DNA from: Sclerodactyla briareus
Taxonomy: Eukaryota; Echinodermata; Holothuroidea; Dendrochirotida; Sclerodactylidae
Reading direction: 5' to 3'
DNA: 64,000 nt
Assembly: GCA_026419785.1 (NCBI GenBank)
Contig: JAODTK010003776.1
Span: 146,510 to 210,509, forward strand
Shown: positions 11,553 to 23,726 of the stretch, in pieces
Numbering within the stretch: position 1 is the first letter of the stretch
Layout: every line of letters begins with the position of its first letter
Translations under genes and position numbers: made by a program
Notes under the pieces: model-generated
What the model was told of the DNA's origin: nothing
Seen by the model: only the letters and a program-made list of their open reading frames with translations
The model's database searches: none

Positions 11553-11597
11553 ATATATATAATAATTATTCTATATATATAATCTATATTATATATG
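11413..11597. repeat. (TA)n microsatellite with periodic phase breaks
   Basis: Nearly pure TA repeat of about 185 bases, interrupted every 15-25 bases by AA or TT phase switches (ATATAATATA, ATATTATATA). It follows the hammerhead-like motif and AATAAA. The plus-strand open frame over it (Tyr/Ile repeats) is an artefact of the repeat. Confidence 0.95.
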
Positions 11598-12326
11598 CAG
11601 CTGATTCTTTTTGCTTCGGAAGGTAAGTTCTTATCGAATAGTGGGATTGCATTGTAGCTATAGCATCTTTCGTTTGGTTTGGCATATTAGGATTTAGAAC
11701 TAGGGTTAGTGCGCATTGACCCCCTCCCCAAAGTAGTCCTGATATTTTGGTATACCAAATAGTCGAAGGTCTACTGAGCCTCTCTTCTGGTTCCAAAAGT
11801 GGTGAATCCAGTAAGAGAGAAATGATGGCAGATTTTACTACTCAAAAACGTTGAAACGAAATAATGAAAACCTTCGCTATGGTTAAAGTACACAAACAAT
11901 CCAGACAAGGCAAAACAACAATTTAGCATGAGCTTGCCGGAATGTAGTTAATATATTCGCAGTTAAAATTTCACAAACGTGCGTTACCTGCTAATTTATT
12001 TGTGTCCATATTTCTTAGCATGTAGATTTCTTATTCACGTCCTTCGGCGCTTTGCGAGCGCGTTGATAGACGTTTGTTCAAGTTGAGGCGTCTCACCTGC
12101 AAAAGTACATATAAATCAGGTGCCGGAATATAACATGGTGGAAATCGAATTCCGATAATTCACCCGCATTTTGATACCAAAGAAATTTCAGATATTAACT
12201 TCCCCTGTCGTCTTCATCTGGTTTCAGCGAGCATTATGTATAAATATCGGGGTCGGAACAAACAGTCACAGCGAAGTCTTCCTCACAAACAGCGTCAGCT
12301 CCATTATCGTTCCTTCCGATTTAGCG

Positions 12327-12797
12327 CTATTCCCTGAAGAATTTGGCCTCGGCATCACTAATATCTTCATATTTACCCCCTTCGGTTTCATTTTTTAAAG
12401 GAATTTCGTGGTAAATTGACAGTTTGTTCGGGTATTCTAGTGTAAAAACATGCATAGCATCATCGAGTAGACACATCACTCGATGGCTTATACTCCACTC
12501 CAAAAGCGTACGCGCTTTACTCTCCTGTTTCTTCGACCGCATTATTAAGCATTTGGCCCTTATCACTACTAGTATACTTTCGGAAGCCGCTTCCGTGGCA
12601 TTCTGATCAAGTGACACTGTTTTACCCGTTTTCCCATACGATGTGATGTGAATATCCATGTTGTTACATCGAGTGACAAGTTTGCCATCTACAGTCTCGT
12701 ATGCAATGGCCAAGTGAAACAATATTACAGTCGCACTGTACATTTCGGTTTTTCTTGCCGGCATGATGAAAATGTTCTGTTTTGTTACTCTCATCAA
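12327..12797 (-). CDS. unrecognised 156-codon open frame
   Basis: Second-longest open frame in the window, starting ATGATG at 12797. The product is mixed and soluble-looking, with a Lys/Arg/Glu-rich middle and an acidic tail and no signal peptide or membrane segment. I recognise no domain. It lies at the right end of duplication copy 1. The corresponding part of copy 2 (about 31640-32120) aligns at DNA level but has indels that do not keep the frame, which argues against long-term selection on this protein. It may be a decayed transposon gene or a chance frame. Confidence 0.25.
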   Translation of the reverse strand: MMRVTKQNIFIMPARKTEMYSATVILFHLAIAYETVDGKLVTRCNNMDIHITSYGKTGKTVSLDQNATEAASESILVVIRAKCLIMRSKKQESKARTLLEWSISHRVMCLLDDAMHVFTLEYPNKLSIYHEIPLKNETEGGKYEDISDAEAKFFRE

Positions 12798-15700
12798 CTA
12801 TGTCACCATTTTTTGATGTGTGGGCGTGGTATCTTAATCTCAATCATGTCGTGTAGTGATCTGGTGTTTCATATTTCATGGGTAAACTCCGAAGATCAGT
12901 AGGAACACGGCTTCGCCCTTTGGGTTGAGCACTTGAGCTGTCATAAAAATGCTCCTATATAGCGTGATAACGTTAGAGATGTCGATCCAATACAATTGGT
13001 TATTTCATCTTCGTCTATATGCGAATGAACATTATAATGTGATAGGATGTTTTGACACACTACTTTTGCGAGTTACTCTGCCCGTGTCTGTAAAAACCAT
13101 CATCTAATTCATGGTCGGTGTCCACCACGCTTTATAGGAAACAATATATTTGAAAATGTCAACTGAATAAAAAATAAAAATTCAATTTTCAAATATAAAG
13201 TCCATTCGTGAATGTGGGTAATAAAAATATTGGGAGGAAACATTACGAGTGAGTTACATCTTGCACACTTTCCCTTATATATAGTGACACAAAAGTATGT
13301 CTTGGGGCATATACACACTATATAGTCGATTTTTTAATAACAGCTGAAGGACCATACGTGAGCTATTTCCTGTGAAAAGACGGCATATAATACTTACGCG
13401 CTGTTAACTTTATCCGAATAAATACATAAGATTACCCAGGATAGAAGTACAAACGCCTTCATGAAAATTCAATTCTAATTCCTAAGTTACTTTCGTGGTG
13501 TGAGTCGGACAACATAATCGAAGTGATTGTAATGAAGAACGTTTGCCATCATTCCAAGCCATCATCGCCAGACGATACCATTCAACTATAAAACGTCTGC
13601 GATGATCTCAGAGAATGTTTTGCGCTTGCGACAACCACTCGAGGCTCAATCTTTCTACGCAATTAACCATTATGTGCAAATGCTAATTTTCACTAATGCA
13701 TACTGGTCGTTTAGCCAACAATTCGATGAATTGCAGTTGTTATGTTTCATAAAGGGGAACATGCCCATGAGAAAGTGGAGCGATTACAATGGTGAATTCA
13801 TCTATGGCAAGACAATGATCGACATTGATTCTTTTATACTGTGATCTGACAAAACCGAGATCTAGTTAGCAATTTTCTAAACTAGGAACGTTCCCTATCA
13901 TATTCTCCACAACCGTGAAATCCCTTCCACTACCACTATTGACTGTTAAACAAACAAGATATTAGAATCATATTTCGGAGAACACACATAATGTGCTCTT
14001 TGCTAATGTTACTCCAAACCACTTGATCACATCGAATTCCTCCGGAGGCGTACCTCCACAGGGAAGTAAGGCTGCCTGACTCGGAGATTCGGATATAGAA
14101 GGTTATATCTGAACGATATATTAGCGGGGTGAAAGACAGGTACCTTCGAACAGTTTTAGTGAGCCTTTCCAGCGAGGATGTCAAAAAACGAGTGAGAAAT
14201 AGTTATACTATCGTGGTACTTTGAAACATTGTCATTTAGGGAATATCAACCAGGTCGTGCCATAGATAGTACATATTGAAGACTAGCTCAAACACCCAAC
14301 AGTCCATCAACATGTATCATCATAGTCTTCTCGGCGACAGTAACTAAGATGTTAGCAAAGTCACCACATACCGTGAAAAGCAATTCGCGCACAAGTCGGA
14401 GAATAGGGTTTAAGTAAATCTTCTGTGTGGGACGCAAGGTTTGTTGAGTGCATACTAAACGGCTACAAATTTTTGTACACGGTGCCAACCAATACATGAT
14501 GTACAGCACTTCTTGGCTATTTATGACGCTAATTTTACAGCGAGATCGCTTTTATCAATATCATAAAACTAAATCTCTCATTCCACAATGCTCGAAACGC
14601 ATACGCCGATAACATCAAATGTTACATAGGAGTCGTCCATCTTACTTCAATCTTTTTTTTGTTTTCGGTGGACTTCAAGCTCCAATCGGTTCCACCGAGC
14701 ATATGCCCTGGATGGATTTCAGTCGTCAGATCAAGCGGGGGTTTGTATCAGCTAGTTGAATCGGTTGGACTAGTCATTTTCTTCGGAACGTTTCTACTAC
14801 TGGGTTCTGCTGCTTTGACTGATAAATAATCAGATACACTATCCGCACTATAGGTATGCTCTCAATGACACTGATAGATTAACATCGCGTTTTTTGGTAT
14901 GGGTTGGAGATGAGAGGGGGGGTTGGTTGTTATACAAATTATTGCAACCCAATTGGGGGGAAGATAGGTGCAATAAGCTCCTCTGGATTCGAAGTCTAGA
15001 AAACAACAGAACAACGTATCCATTCTTTCCAGGTTACTGTGATTATATGCTACGCAAGAATCGCATCCACCTTCCACACATTGCCATCCTTGGGATAGTT
15101 GTGGCAGTCACGGAGGCACAGTTCAATCATACTCGCGCTTACCAGCAGTGGCGGCGGAAGCCATAAAAATTTAGGAGGGGAGGGGGCGCAGACAAACTTG
15201 TTGACTGAATTGATATTTGTTATATCTAAGCGAAGCGCCACCATGGTGTGCGCGGAGCGTGTACCGAAAAAATTTGGGGTTTGTACGAACCTCCAGAGGC
15301 GGAACGGACTATTCCTGAGCGTGGTTAGCGTATCGACTTGTAGTCTGTAGGTTGGGACAGAGCCAGACAATGGAAAAGATAACAGGGTTAACACTTTGGT
15401 TCCTCGCATTTTACAATATGACCCCAACTACAAGTGAAAAATATTAAGTAGTTTAGAAAGACACCAAAAGTGGTGTCTTGAAACGTGCGTAAGACCTTTG
15501 TCCCAATGGGATGAATTGTTGTAACAAACAAGTGAATCAGGGTAAAGATGGTTATTGTTGTTACGCACAACAAACGGTAGGCAAATTTTAAGCCAAATTT
15601 TACAGTATAAAAATCGAGAAATCATGCTAGTTTGGTCTGTCTTGAAAGGTACGTAACACCGAAAGCCATTACTGCAAGATAGCAAATGATAAATTCATTC

Positions 15701-18429
15701 ACAGACATGTCATTTGGGGATTTCTCATGTTCATATAAAGCGAAACAAAAATGCAAGCCTCACTTTTCTATGTTAATCTAAGGAATTTCTCGAATAATCT
15801 AGTGGGCCTAGTCAAGGATCGCATTACAGGCAGTCGGTCATCATATTGCCAAAATGCTGATCGTGTTATTCTTGTTCTAGTTTTTTAACATTTCTCTACG
15901 TGGAGGGTAATATTTCCCAATTCGATTACAGGACTCCGCTAACAAAGTTGCGAATATCGCAGACAGGCGGGCACGGGTTTTGGTACGCAACATTTGTTGA
16001 ACTTAAGAACGGATACTAGTTGCAATTATCTAGGGGGGTTATATCTATTATCTATATTCCATCATGTTCGCAGACGATAATTGATGGGTAATTGCGATGG
16101 TGGTGGTAATTTTCAAATTTCATTTGGTCAAAATTGTAGGGGGAACGGACAAAGGCCCCCCTCCCCCCCCAACCATTTTCCTTATCCCCCACCGCTTGCG
16201 CCGCTTATGTACCAGAGTTGTCCGTGTAGCCTACCTACTGCGCATGTTCTCCCTCACGGCGCTGTCAGTCATCACGAGGAGTATGAGCGCGAATATGAAT
16301 TTTTCTATTCAGTGTTAAGTTATGTGCGTGGAAATTTTCATAATAACCTGGAAGAAGAGATCGAAACACAAACTGATATGAAAAACGGTCTATTCACTCC
16401 AGGAGTTTGTAGATATCATTCTCAACCCCCTGACAAGGAAGACGAGCTTTGAGATCTCCGGAGTGCGTAGTAGGACAACCACCAGAGGCGCAATTCATCT
16501 ACGCAGTGACCATCTTATCGCAATGATAATCTCACGAATGTATAACTGTCGTTCTAGGCACCAAGTTCATCAAAATGTCAGCCGCCTAACGTTCATCAAA
16601 TTGAACATGCCTATGTGAGAGGAGTGGAAAGCAAAATAACGATTTGGGACTCATCAATGGACATATCGATGAGGGGGGGGGGGGGGTGAGGTGTTTGCTA
16701 GGAGTTTTAGAATACTATCCCCCGACGTAGCATTTGATTTAGATGTGATACATTTTCGTAGTCGGAAACCAGTGAACGACTGGTACACAGTGGCTCTCTC
16801 CCCCTGTAGATTGGCCAGCTGTACAACATAAGCAGGCTGCCGGCAGAAAATCGACAATATGTGTTCGCATAATGTGAAAGCGCTGATTAATGGATGCCTT
16901 ATATCAATGCTAATTGCAGGAAACAATCGCTTGATTAGCTCCGCCTATTCAAAGATCCAAGTTGAATACTTTGAGCGCATGTTCTGGCTGAAACAAATTT
17001 GATGAACAACACATATAAGCTACGAGGTGAAGGAGACCTTGCTGATCCTCCAAGAACATGACTTTGGATGAAATTGACCCGTGTCTGATCGACTGCCCCC
17101 AATAAAAATATAAAGAATTCAGAGATCGAAGGTTGGATAAGGTATCTGTTGTTGTTAACCTGGACTGCCTTGCCCGTGGAACTCTATAAATATGAACACT
17201 GCTCGAAATTCCATTCGACCATACTTCGGCCCGGAGATGGTTCGCCTCAGTGAAGTGAAATTTGGTGTTTTTCCGTGAGATTGATGGGTGGGATGTAGAA
17301 GAGATTCGATTACATTGAAATTGTTAACGGAAAATAGTGGAGGTAAAACTCAAAATGCAAACATTCACATAATTGTTCGACGACTTGCCAGCGATTGACG
17401 ATGAGTGGTGTGAGAGCCCCAATGAGCGAGAATCTGATGCTATATAACGTTTTGCGAGCGATGAAAACGCTTCATAGGAGTCGGTCTCAGAATTTGTGTA
17501 GTCGTGCTAGTCTGAGAGTGAAAGACCCATGTTCCCATCTGCAACTACTTAAGATCGATCAGTTGGTATTCAATGAAAAAAAAAAAATGTCTGTGAGAGT
17601 TGCAATTGTACATTGATTACAGTGGAAGGAAACTTCATTATGAGGAGCGTTTTCGTTCAAATAGTATGAGATTGAAACGCCGTGCTGAAGAAACTGAGAG
17701 GAAAACCCGGACATACCATTTTGGTCCATGGGTGAATGGAACTGTACCAATTATTGGTATGACTGGTGCTGTGAACCCAGAAACCTCCAAATTGTGAAAT
17801 CATTCCTGCCACCTAGATCGTGTGATCTGCAATCGACTGATATCATTCACTGTTGTTCGAACTTCTGATGTGGTTGTTGTGGCACCACAATCCCACTTTC
17901 AATACAAAATGATCTCTGCTGTCAATAGCGAACCTTGAAGCAGACTCTTTAGAATAAGGCTTATGTTCCCTCCTACATATGCACGATGCACTCTGTATGT
18001 TTATGTTGTACCATGCAGCAGTCTGCTCTGATAAATGTGGTGCGAAAGTAGAAATCTTGGAGGAAAAATTTCTAGACAGGGAAAAAATGTTATTCTTACA
18101 ACAATAGAGGTTCTTCATCTTCATGTTTAGTTGCTACCTATGTGCAACTTTCAATTTCATGCATGTACCATTCTTCAGTTTACACAAGTTATTGCAAACA
18201 TGGAAGAATGAACCAGAATTGACTTATAATGAATGAACCTGTCATACTTCTTTTCACCTAATTTTACCAGTATGGATTCCCTGCCAAAGGCGAATAAGAA
18301 TTTAGCGGTTGGTGCAGCATGTGATGTAGTGTGCGGAGTGTGTGTTCCGCTCAAGCTTCTTGTAAACACGATAACTTTTTACAGCGAAGGTGTGAAGGAT
18401 TCATACTTAGTAGGTGGGTTGGCAATATG
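12798..18429. other. no gene recognised; small repeats only
   Basis: About 5.6 kb without recognisable genes. Contents worth noting: a perfect 9-bp hairpin AAGACACCA/TGGTGTCTT at 15458-15479; a diverged two-copy tandem around it, with GTCTTGAAAcGTgCGTAAgACC-like sequence near 15474 and again near 15637; a CCCCCC-rich stretch at 16156-16190; and a 14-base G run at 16673-16686. The 123-codon frame at 16081-16452 owes its proline content to the C tracts. The frame at 17600-17797 is Arg/Glu-rich and looks somewhat coding, but I recognise nothing in it. Confidence 0.35.
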
Positions 18430-19190
18430 GGTCCCGCCCAAGGTCTACCAGAGGTCAATGTCGGACAACCTTTTAAATCGATAATTCTTAACCACTAGGG
18501 TGTAGAGCATTATTACTTGGATGTAAGTGGTATATCAATTAATGATATTGTCTCCGGGTTTAGCAAAGTCATCTGAGGTGACAGAAGTCAAAACTTTAAA
18601 ACATTGTAAACACAATAACTAGTGAAATAGAAGGTGCACTGCAACCATACTTGGTGTATAGTTTGACCATATGGAGTAGATGTCCCTATTGTATGGGACC
18701 TGGTACAGGTCATCTAAAATCAACAGAGAACAAAGTCTGAAAACCTGATAAAATATGATAACTATTGACATGGAAGTATAGAAAGTTCACACTTAGTATG
18801 TAGATTGGCTATGAAGTACAAGATCCCAATTATTTCAGGGCCAGGTACAAGGTTATCTGAAGTAAACAGAGATAAAAAAAATGCAAACCGTGCAACATGA
18901 CACTAATGGACAAAAAAGTACAAAATGGTTCCCTTGCTTTGTATGTAGGTATTGCCATTTGTAGTGATGTTCCATTGTTTTTGGATCTGATCCAAGGTCA
19001 TTTGAGGTCAGTTCAGTCAAAATCTGATAACTTTCGAATCTCCATACTACCAATGCACACGTGAAGTCATACTTGGTATGGGCCTGGCCAATGTGGCCAT
19101 ATCGAGTAGGTGACCTAGTGTTTAATTTAGGTCTGTCATTTCCAAGTTCATCTGAGGTCAATACAGGTCAAAGTATGAACACCTTGTAAA
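18430..19190 (+). repeat. ~145-bp AGGTCA-rich tandem repeat, array 2
   Basis: At least six diverged units with cores like CATCTGAGGTCAACAGAGGTCAAAGTCTGAAAAC at about 18440, 18570, 18709, 18855, 18999 and 19149 (spacing 130-150). Each core is followed by a run like TGTAAACAC(A/G)ATAAC and a CATACTTGGTATG-like block. The units match those at 8235-8850 in sequence and orientation, so both arrays are one family. The short open frames crossing it are not conserved between units. Confidence 0.85.
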
Positions 19191-20092
19191 CGCGAGAACC
19201 ACTGAACTCAAAGGTGTATAAGCCCATCAATGACAACGTAAAGATCGTACTCATTCCATTCTTCGAATTCACTCTTTAATGTTGATTCTTTCTTCCCATA
19301 AAGGAATTAATTCCATCGCGAGTATGAAATGCACTGCATCTGGTGTATTTCGCATCATTCCTAACTCAAAACTTCCTCCACTGCGTGATTTGTGGAGTTT
19401 CAATTACCAATCAGGCGATTCAGGTCTCTTCATATTTGTAGAGGTAAAGAAATGGATAGGGGGGGGGGGGGAGGGTAATGCCATCTGGATAGCCTTGGTG
19501 CTACATTCTGTTGTCGATATGATATACTAAGTATGGGGAGTGATGGGTGATGGCTTACATCTGCATGTAGAGTAGAATAACAACATAACGGTAGTGACCC
19601 ACGTATCTGCAATTCGAAATGTATATATACCTACCCTAACATAGCCTGCAGAACATTGAATTCTTTGGTCTCTATTCTCACTTGGAAATTGTCCTCTGAA
19701 ATTGTCCCCGCGGCGAAATATATTATACCCCATCTCATGTTATCGTCATGAACATCACATGAATTTTTTTTTTTTCCAATCGAAGGGTGGCAACGCTCTT
19801 TTGGACCAATTTCATTCATACTTCTAGTCACGTGTTAGGAGGTAATCGACTTTACACTCCTGCCTATGCTGAGGTTCCGCCTGCAGTATTCATCATATTC
19901 AGATAAAGCAAATCGTTAACATTTTCTCCTTGCAAAAATTAGACATATCTATACATTGCGTGTTATGTACACCGACACAGTTGATTGAAAACACGCCTCA
20001 AAGGGCAAGGTCACAATTCAGGTACGATTTAGATGTGATTCGATTTTTGATTAGACTAGATTTGACCGAGACAAGTTATATACGGTTGCCGG
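19191..20092. other. no gene recognised
   Basis: Contains a 13-base G run (19459-19471) and a T run near 19766. No coding or RNA signal recognised. Confidence 0.35.
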
Positions 20093-20250
20093 CAACTCCC
20101 CCCCGACAATTCCCACCCAAACGTGACCAAAAAAAAAAAACCCCCCTAACTTCGACCCCTAACCTAATTCTGGCCATAAAAAAACATTCCGTTGAGGGGG
20201 AATTGTCCGGGTGGAAAATTGTCCGGGTGGGAATTGGTCGGTCACGGTGT
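20093..20250 (-). mobile_element. MITE-like palindromic repeat, copy 1
   Basis: Ends in inverted motifs: GACAATTCCCACCC at the left and GGGTGGGAATTGGTC at the right, with a second GGGGGAATTGTCCGGGTGG block inside the right arm. Its reverse complement matches 40482-40624 in order: CAATTCCCACCCGGACAATT, the TTCCACCCGGACAATTCC block, ACGGAATGTTTTTT, GGCCAGAATTAGG, AAGTTAGGG and GGGTGGGAATTG. No coding capacity, so a non-autonomous element is the best guess. A 12-base A run next to CCCCCC lies in the middle. Confidence 0.75.
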
Positions 20251-22139
20251 AAGACCGATATGGATGAATACGAACAAAAACGTGAGGAACCTATTTGAAC
20301 CTAAATTGCCTCGCCTAACGGACACTGACGGGAAATAATTTGGACTGAGTTTAAATATATGTCATGTGCAATAATAACGCAACCAAACGTGGACTGGGTG
20401 GACTCCGCTCCTCCGAATACCTGAAACTTTACCACGATGAACCTCCACGGACGTGATCTTGAATACTAATTATACATTTGCGCAGGCTATCCGTAACATC
20501 TAGAATAATAATTAGTTACTAGGGGCATTCTGCGAAGGTTAATGCTCCGCAGTTCGGAGGAGGGGTGTTATCAATTCACTTATTCCAGTGAAACATAACC
20601 TAGTTAGAGCACAATCACAACTCACTCGGAACCTCAATGCGGTTTAGGGCTTTTAGGCATGTACTATTTCAACAGCTTGTTTCTGCCCCCATTACATGCG
20701 ATGAGTTGTATTAGAGGTGATGCTGTCGATAATACCTCATGCGAAAATGAACAGCTGATTCCCACTCCTTTGGAATGTATTTCTGATTGGCTAGTGGTAT
20801 CGTATTGTGACTATAATATATTTGTTTTATGGTTGGGGAATAATAATTGGGAAGTAGGGGTAGCCCAGCACATAAAGTATTCCGAGGCAGTGCTTATCGA
20901 CCTGTAATGTCCTCGCGACGGGACAACTGAATTCATTAATTACGCGTTCTCATCCCAAACCTCAACACTCACCCAGCATACTTCTCTTTTCTAGGTATTA
21001 AATCGATTTCACGTCCACTTTTTTATTCTTACGAAATGATAAGTGACACTGCGCATTCTTCAAGGTAAAGTAACGTTCCATTATGTTATCATATTGGAAT
21101 CGCCACCCTAAACCAAAAATACGAGACGATATCTTCGCTGCTCACTTGAAAATTATAGCCATGGAGTGGCAGGTGAGCACCCGAACCATTTGTTTTCTTT
21201 TTTTCTGAGTGACTGTCCTAGCCAATTGCATAGCCATAAGCCTTAGACGGAGACGAACCCATAATTATTCGTCCTCAATATTTGAACGATATAGATATAA
21301 TGCTTGAAACGCGTGAACGATTACCCCTTTTCATATTGTTTCCACTTGCATTTTGTCCATTCCCCGTACGCGAATCGCTCCAGCAAAAAATTGACGTTAC
21401 TATAACTGAATAGTGAGAGGCCCAGCGGTCACCGAAATGCTCTTTCTTCTGTAATACGTTGAGCCATTGGCTCGACGAATTAGTCGTTCACAATATATTT
21501 TAGTATATCTGAATTGACTCCGTAACTCGCGACATCAATGGTGTAGTGGTGAACAGTGCAAGCACGCAATATGTATGTGACCTCTCAAATTATCAGCCTC
21601 CTTTCTTCTTGCTGAGGAATATGGTGTTGATGCTCTTGTACGAGTTTGGTCCTACTAAGTGAGACCCGATTTTGAGAGGAAACCCTCGAGCAGTTTTGCC
21701 GTGGATGACCTTACCTTCTCCAATAGTGTCACGGGGTTTATCCCTCTCCTATTCTGAAAATAACATTCATCTGTAGAAAAACCATTATATATGGAATTAA
21801 GAGAGTATTACTGTGGACGGAAGAAAAAGAAATGAAGTGAGTGAATCGTTTATTAAACTGAAACTTGTAGAGGATACTTTACAGCAGGCTCAAAATGTAC
21901 ACAGATTCGTGCTCATATCAAGAGGGAAATGTATTAATGTTCATACATAATAGGAGAGATTAAACGATCGCGAATCGCTTTTTCAGATACCTACTAGAAA
22001 GTTCCAGGATCCTGCTGAGGCGGATACTAAATTATCTAGACCGATACCAAATGAGAAGGCTAGATTGAAATTGATGACGATGGCCAACAAAAATATCAAG
22101 ACAAAGACGGAGAGCAAAGCAGAGTGAAGTACGTATCTT
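20251..22139. other. no gene recognised
   Basis: No coding, structural RNA or repeat content recognised. The frame at 20659-20907 is open but unlike any protein I know. Confidence 0.35.
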
Positions 22140-22980
22140 TTTGAGGGCATGGATGTAACTTACTATCATTATGTATGTGGGATCTCATCGATCTCCTGTG
22201 ACTGCCTGGAGGGTTTGGCAAGAGCTTCCATAATCTATATCGACTTCCAAAAGGTCTTTCTAAATACCCAAAGTGCTGTAAACCTGTCTGATTGCGTCTC
22301 TACTTCTCCCTGCTGTCTTAGACTCAGAGATTCCGCTAGTTTCCACAGTTTCTCATCGCCGAATGGCTTGTGGGAATGCTCGCAGAGGGCCACTGACTGG
22401 GGGGGGATTATCGGGTGAAAGTCACGTTTCTGCTGGTCTTGGCTGGACGCGTGCAATATACTGTGAGGACTTGCAGTTGAGCGAATTCTGTGGTTACGGT
22501 TGGGGCACTCAGTTGGGAATGGTGAGATACGTTGAGAACTCGATGCGATCCAGTCGTGTGGATGGGCACTTTGAGTCAATTGTCTACTCAGCGGTGTTAT
22601 CAGTGGCTGCCCTGTATTCGAGACCGAGGACTAAGCAAGGACTTGGGCTGGAGTTTTATAGTGTAATGAACTCACTGGGAGGGCGAGGGGAGTTCTGCAC
22701 AGTGGAACCAAGTACTGTCTCGCAAATTAGATTCTTATAGTCCTGCTAGTTTCTAGTTAGGCATTGACTTATATTGTTATGCTGAGCCGGAGACTAGATT
22801 TACGTCTCCTACCTCCCTCATCCTTAGCCTCCGCTAGTAAACTGTGGAGAGGCAATTGAGACAGGGTTTTTCGAGGAGACGGTGGATATTGTGTTGCCTT
22901 CGTGTGCGTCAGCTGCCAGTGGCTAGGATATGAGTGCCTCTGGGGGAAACCCGGGGAATCGGCGACGTAGCTCATGTTTG
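22140..22980 (+). mobile_element. possible badly decayed LINE fragment
   Basis: Weak evidence only. A plus frame at about 22205-22260 reads RASIIYIDFQKVF, resembling RT motif A (YIDFxKAF). Near 22655-22700 another frame reads EFYSVMNSLGGR, resembling the xxGxxMNSL segment after the palm in endonuclease/RT LINEs. The region between has no clear RT motifs and no FADD. It could be an old LINE or a coincidence. Confidence 0.25.
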
Positions 22981-23726
22981 TCGTAGCTTCATGGAGTTAG
23001 CAACAGGTCAAGTCAAAGTTACATCGATGCATCGCCTGTGATTCGAAGTTGCACCAAATACGGCGTCGTAAATAGTTAAATATTAGTTAGTGAATGTTAA
23101 AATTCGACGTAATTACTTGTCCTCTCCTAATCGATACTAAGAATTTGTAGTCTGGAAATGATTGCTCATGTCGTTCGGGAGGATGTGACAACCAGGATTA
23201 GACAACGCATACTATACAGCTGATTAGACCAAATGGCAGAAAGTTATGTGGTAAGTGATTGACGAATTTTTTCAACACGTTGAACTGAGATGGCGGGGAA
23301 TAACTACTAGAACCAATAGCGACAGTTTATCGGGGTGTCAGTTATTGACGAATTTTTCAACCGTGAACTGACGATGGCCGGGAAAATACAATGACCCGAT
23401 TGACTTTTCCTTGTCACAGAAATGACTGTGAGATGCTAACAATCAGTTCCCCCAAACTGGAACTGGGCGTTGTGACTCACCGCTCTCACGTAATGGAGTA
23501 ATTGCCCTGTGGAACCCTACCCGCCTCTTACACTCTGATCTCAAACGGGCCATTACATGACCTTAGTCCGCCAACTACCTCGGTGTACAACCTGATGCTA
23601 GTCGTATTGTTATTTCAATTTTTGATGGCATTTTGCACATAGTTGCTATTCGAGTTTCACTCAGAGGAAAAGGGGAATAATTTCGCCTATAGTGAAATCA
23701 TTGCGCCCATGATCGAGATTACATAG
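22981..23726. other. no gene; one small tandem duplication
   Basis: Holds two head-to-tail copies, ~86 bases apart, of a unit beginning TTGACGAATTTTT and continuing CAAC...GTTGAACTGA.GATGGC.GGGAA (23259 and 23345). Otherwise nothing recognised. The last ~40 bases may be the outer edge of the fold-back element. Confidence 0.45.

Larger units (their letters stand above)
10965..11597 (+). mobile_element. insertion present only in duplication copy 1, retroelement-like 3' end
   Basis: Copy 2 of the duplication has only about 120 unrelated bases between the flanks that border this segment. The segment ends with a hammerhead-like core (11337-11363), an AATAAA signal at 11376 and a (TA)n tract. The same order, hammerhead-like motif then (TA)n, ends the Penelope-like units at 57.7 kb. 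I therefore infer a 3' fragment of a retroelement on the plus strand, possibly Penelope-like. No GIY-YIG or RT is visible in it; instead a minus-strand open frame crosses it. Confidence 0.45.
10015..12755 (+). repeat. diverged direct duplication, copy 1
   Basis: Collinear with 29485-32120. Shared landmarks in order: TGTTCTCTTCAT...GAGCTA (10059/29523), AAATTCATCACAGATAA (10112/29580), AATAGAGTT (10330/29780), the ACGGCT-TTGAGCAAG(G/A)ACCA block (10500/29955), GCTTTGCCTCGGGTGA(T/C)TAAC (10705/30284), the TCCATGTC-like TCTATCCGTTGTCACATT block (10855/30475), GATATTTTGGTATACCAAATAGT (11742/30870), GGAATGTAGTTAAT-like (11940/31180), the GGTCGGAACAAACAG-like block (12250/31470), GGGTATTCT (12432/31670) and CAGTCGCACTGTACATTT (12730/32095). 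The copies are strongly diverged with many indels. Copy 1 alone contains about 630 extra bases (10965-11597). Confidence 0.85.

Noticed and set aside
11274-11582. 102-codon frame of Tyr/Ile repeats
   Set aside because: It is the translation of the (TA)n microsatellite.
16081-16452. 123-codon proline-containing frame
   Set aside because: The proline run comes from C tracts and an overlapping frame is equally open; no family recognised.
18430-19190. CRISPR-like periodic repeats
   Set aside because: Whole ~145-bp units are diverged tandem copies without short identical repeats and unique spacers, in eukaryotic DNA.
21537-21600. tRNA-like GGTGTAGTGGTGAAC (A-box-like)
   Set aside because: No B box (GGTTCGANNCC) at the right distance and no cloverleaf arms.
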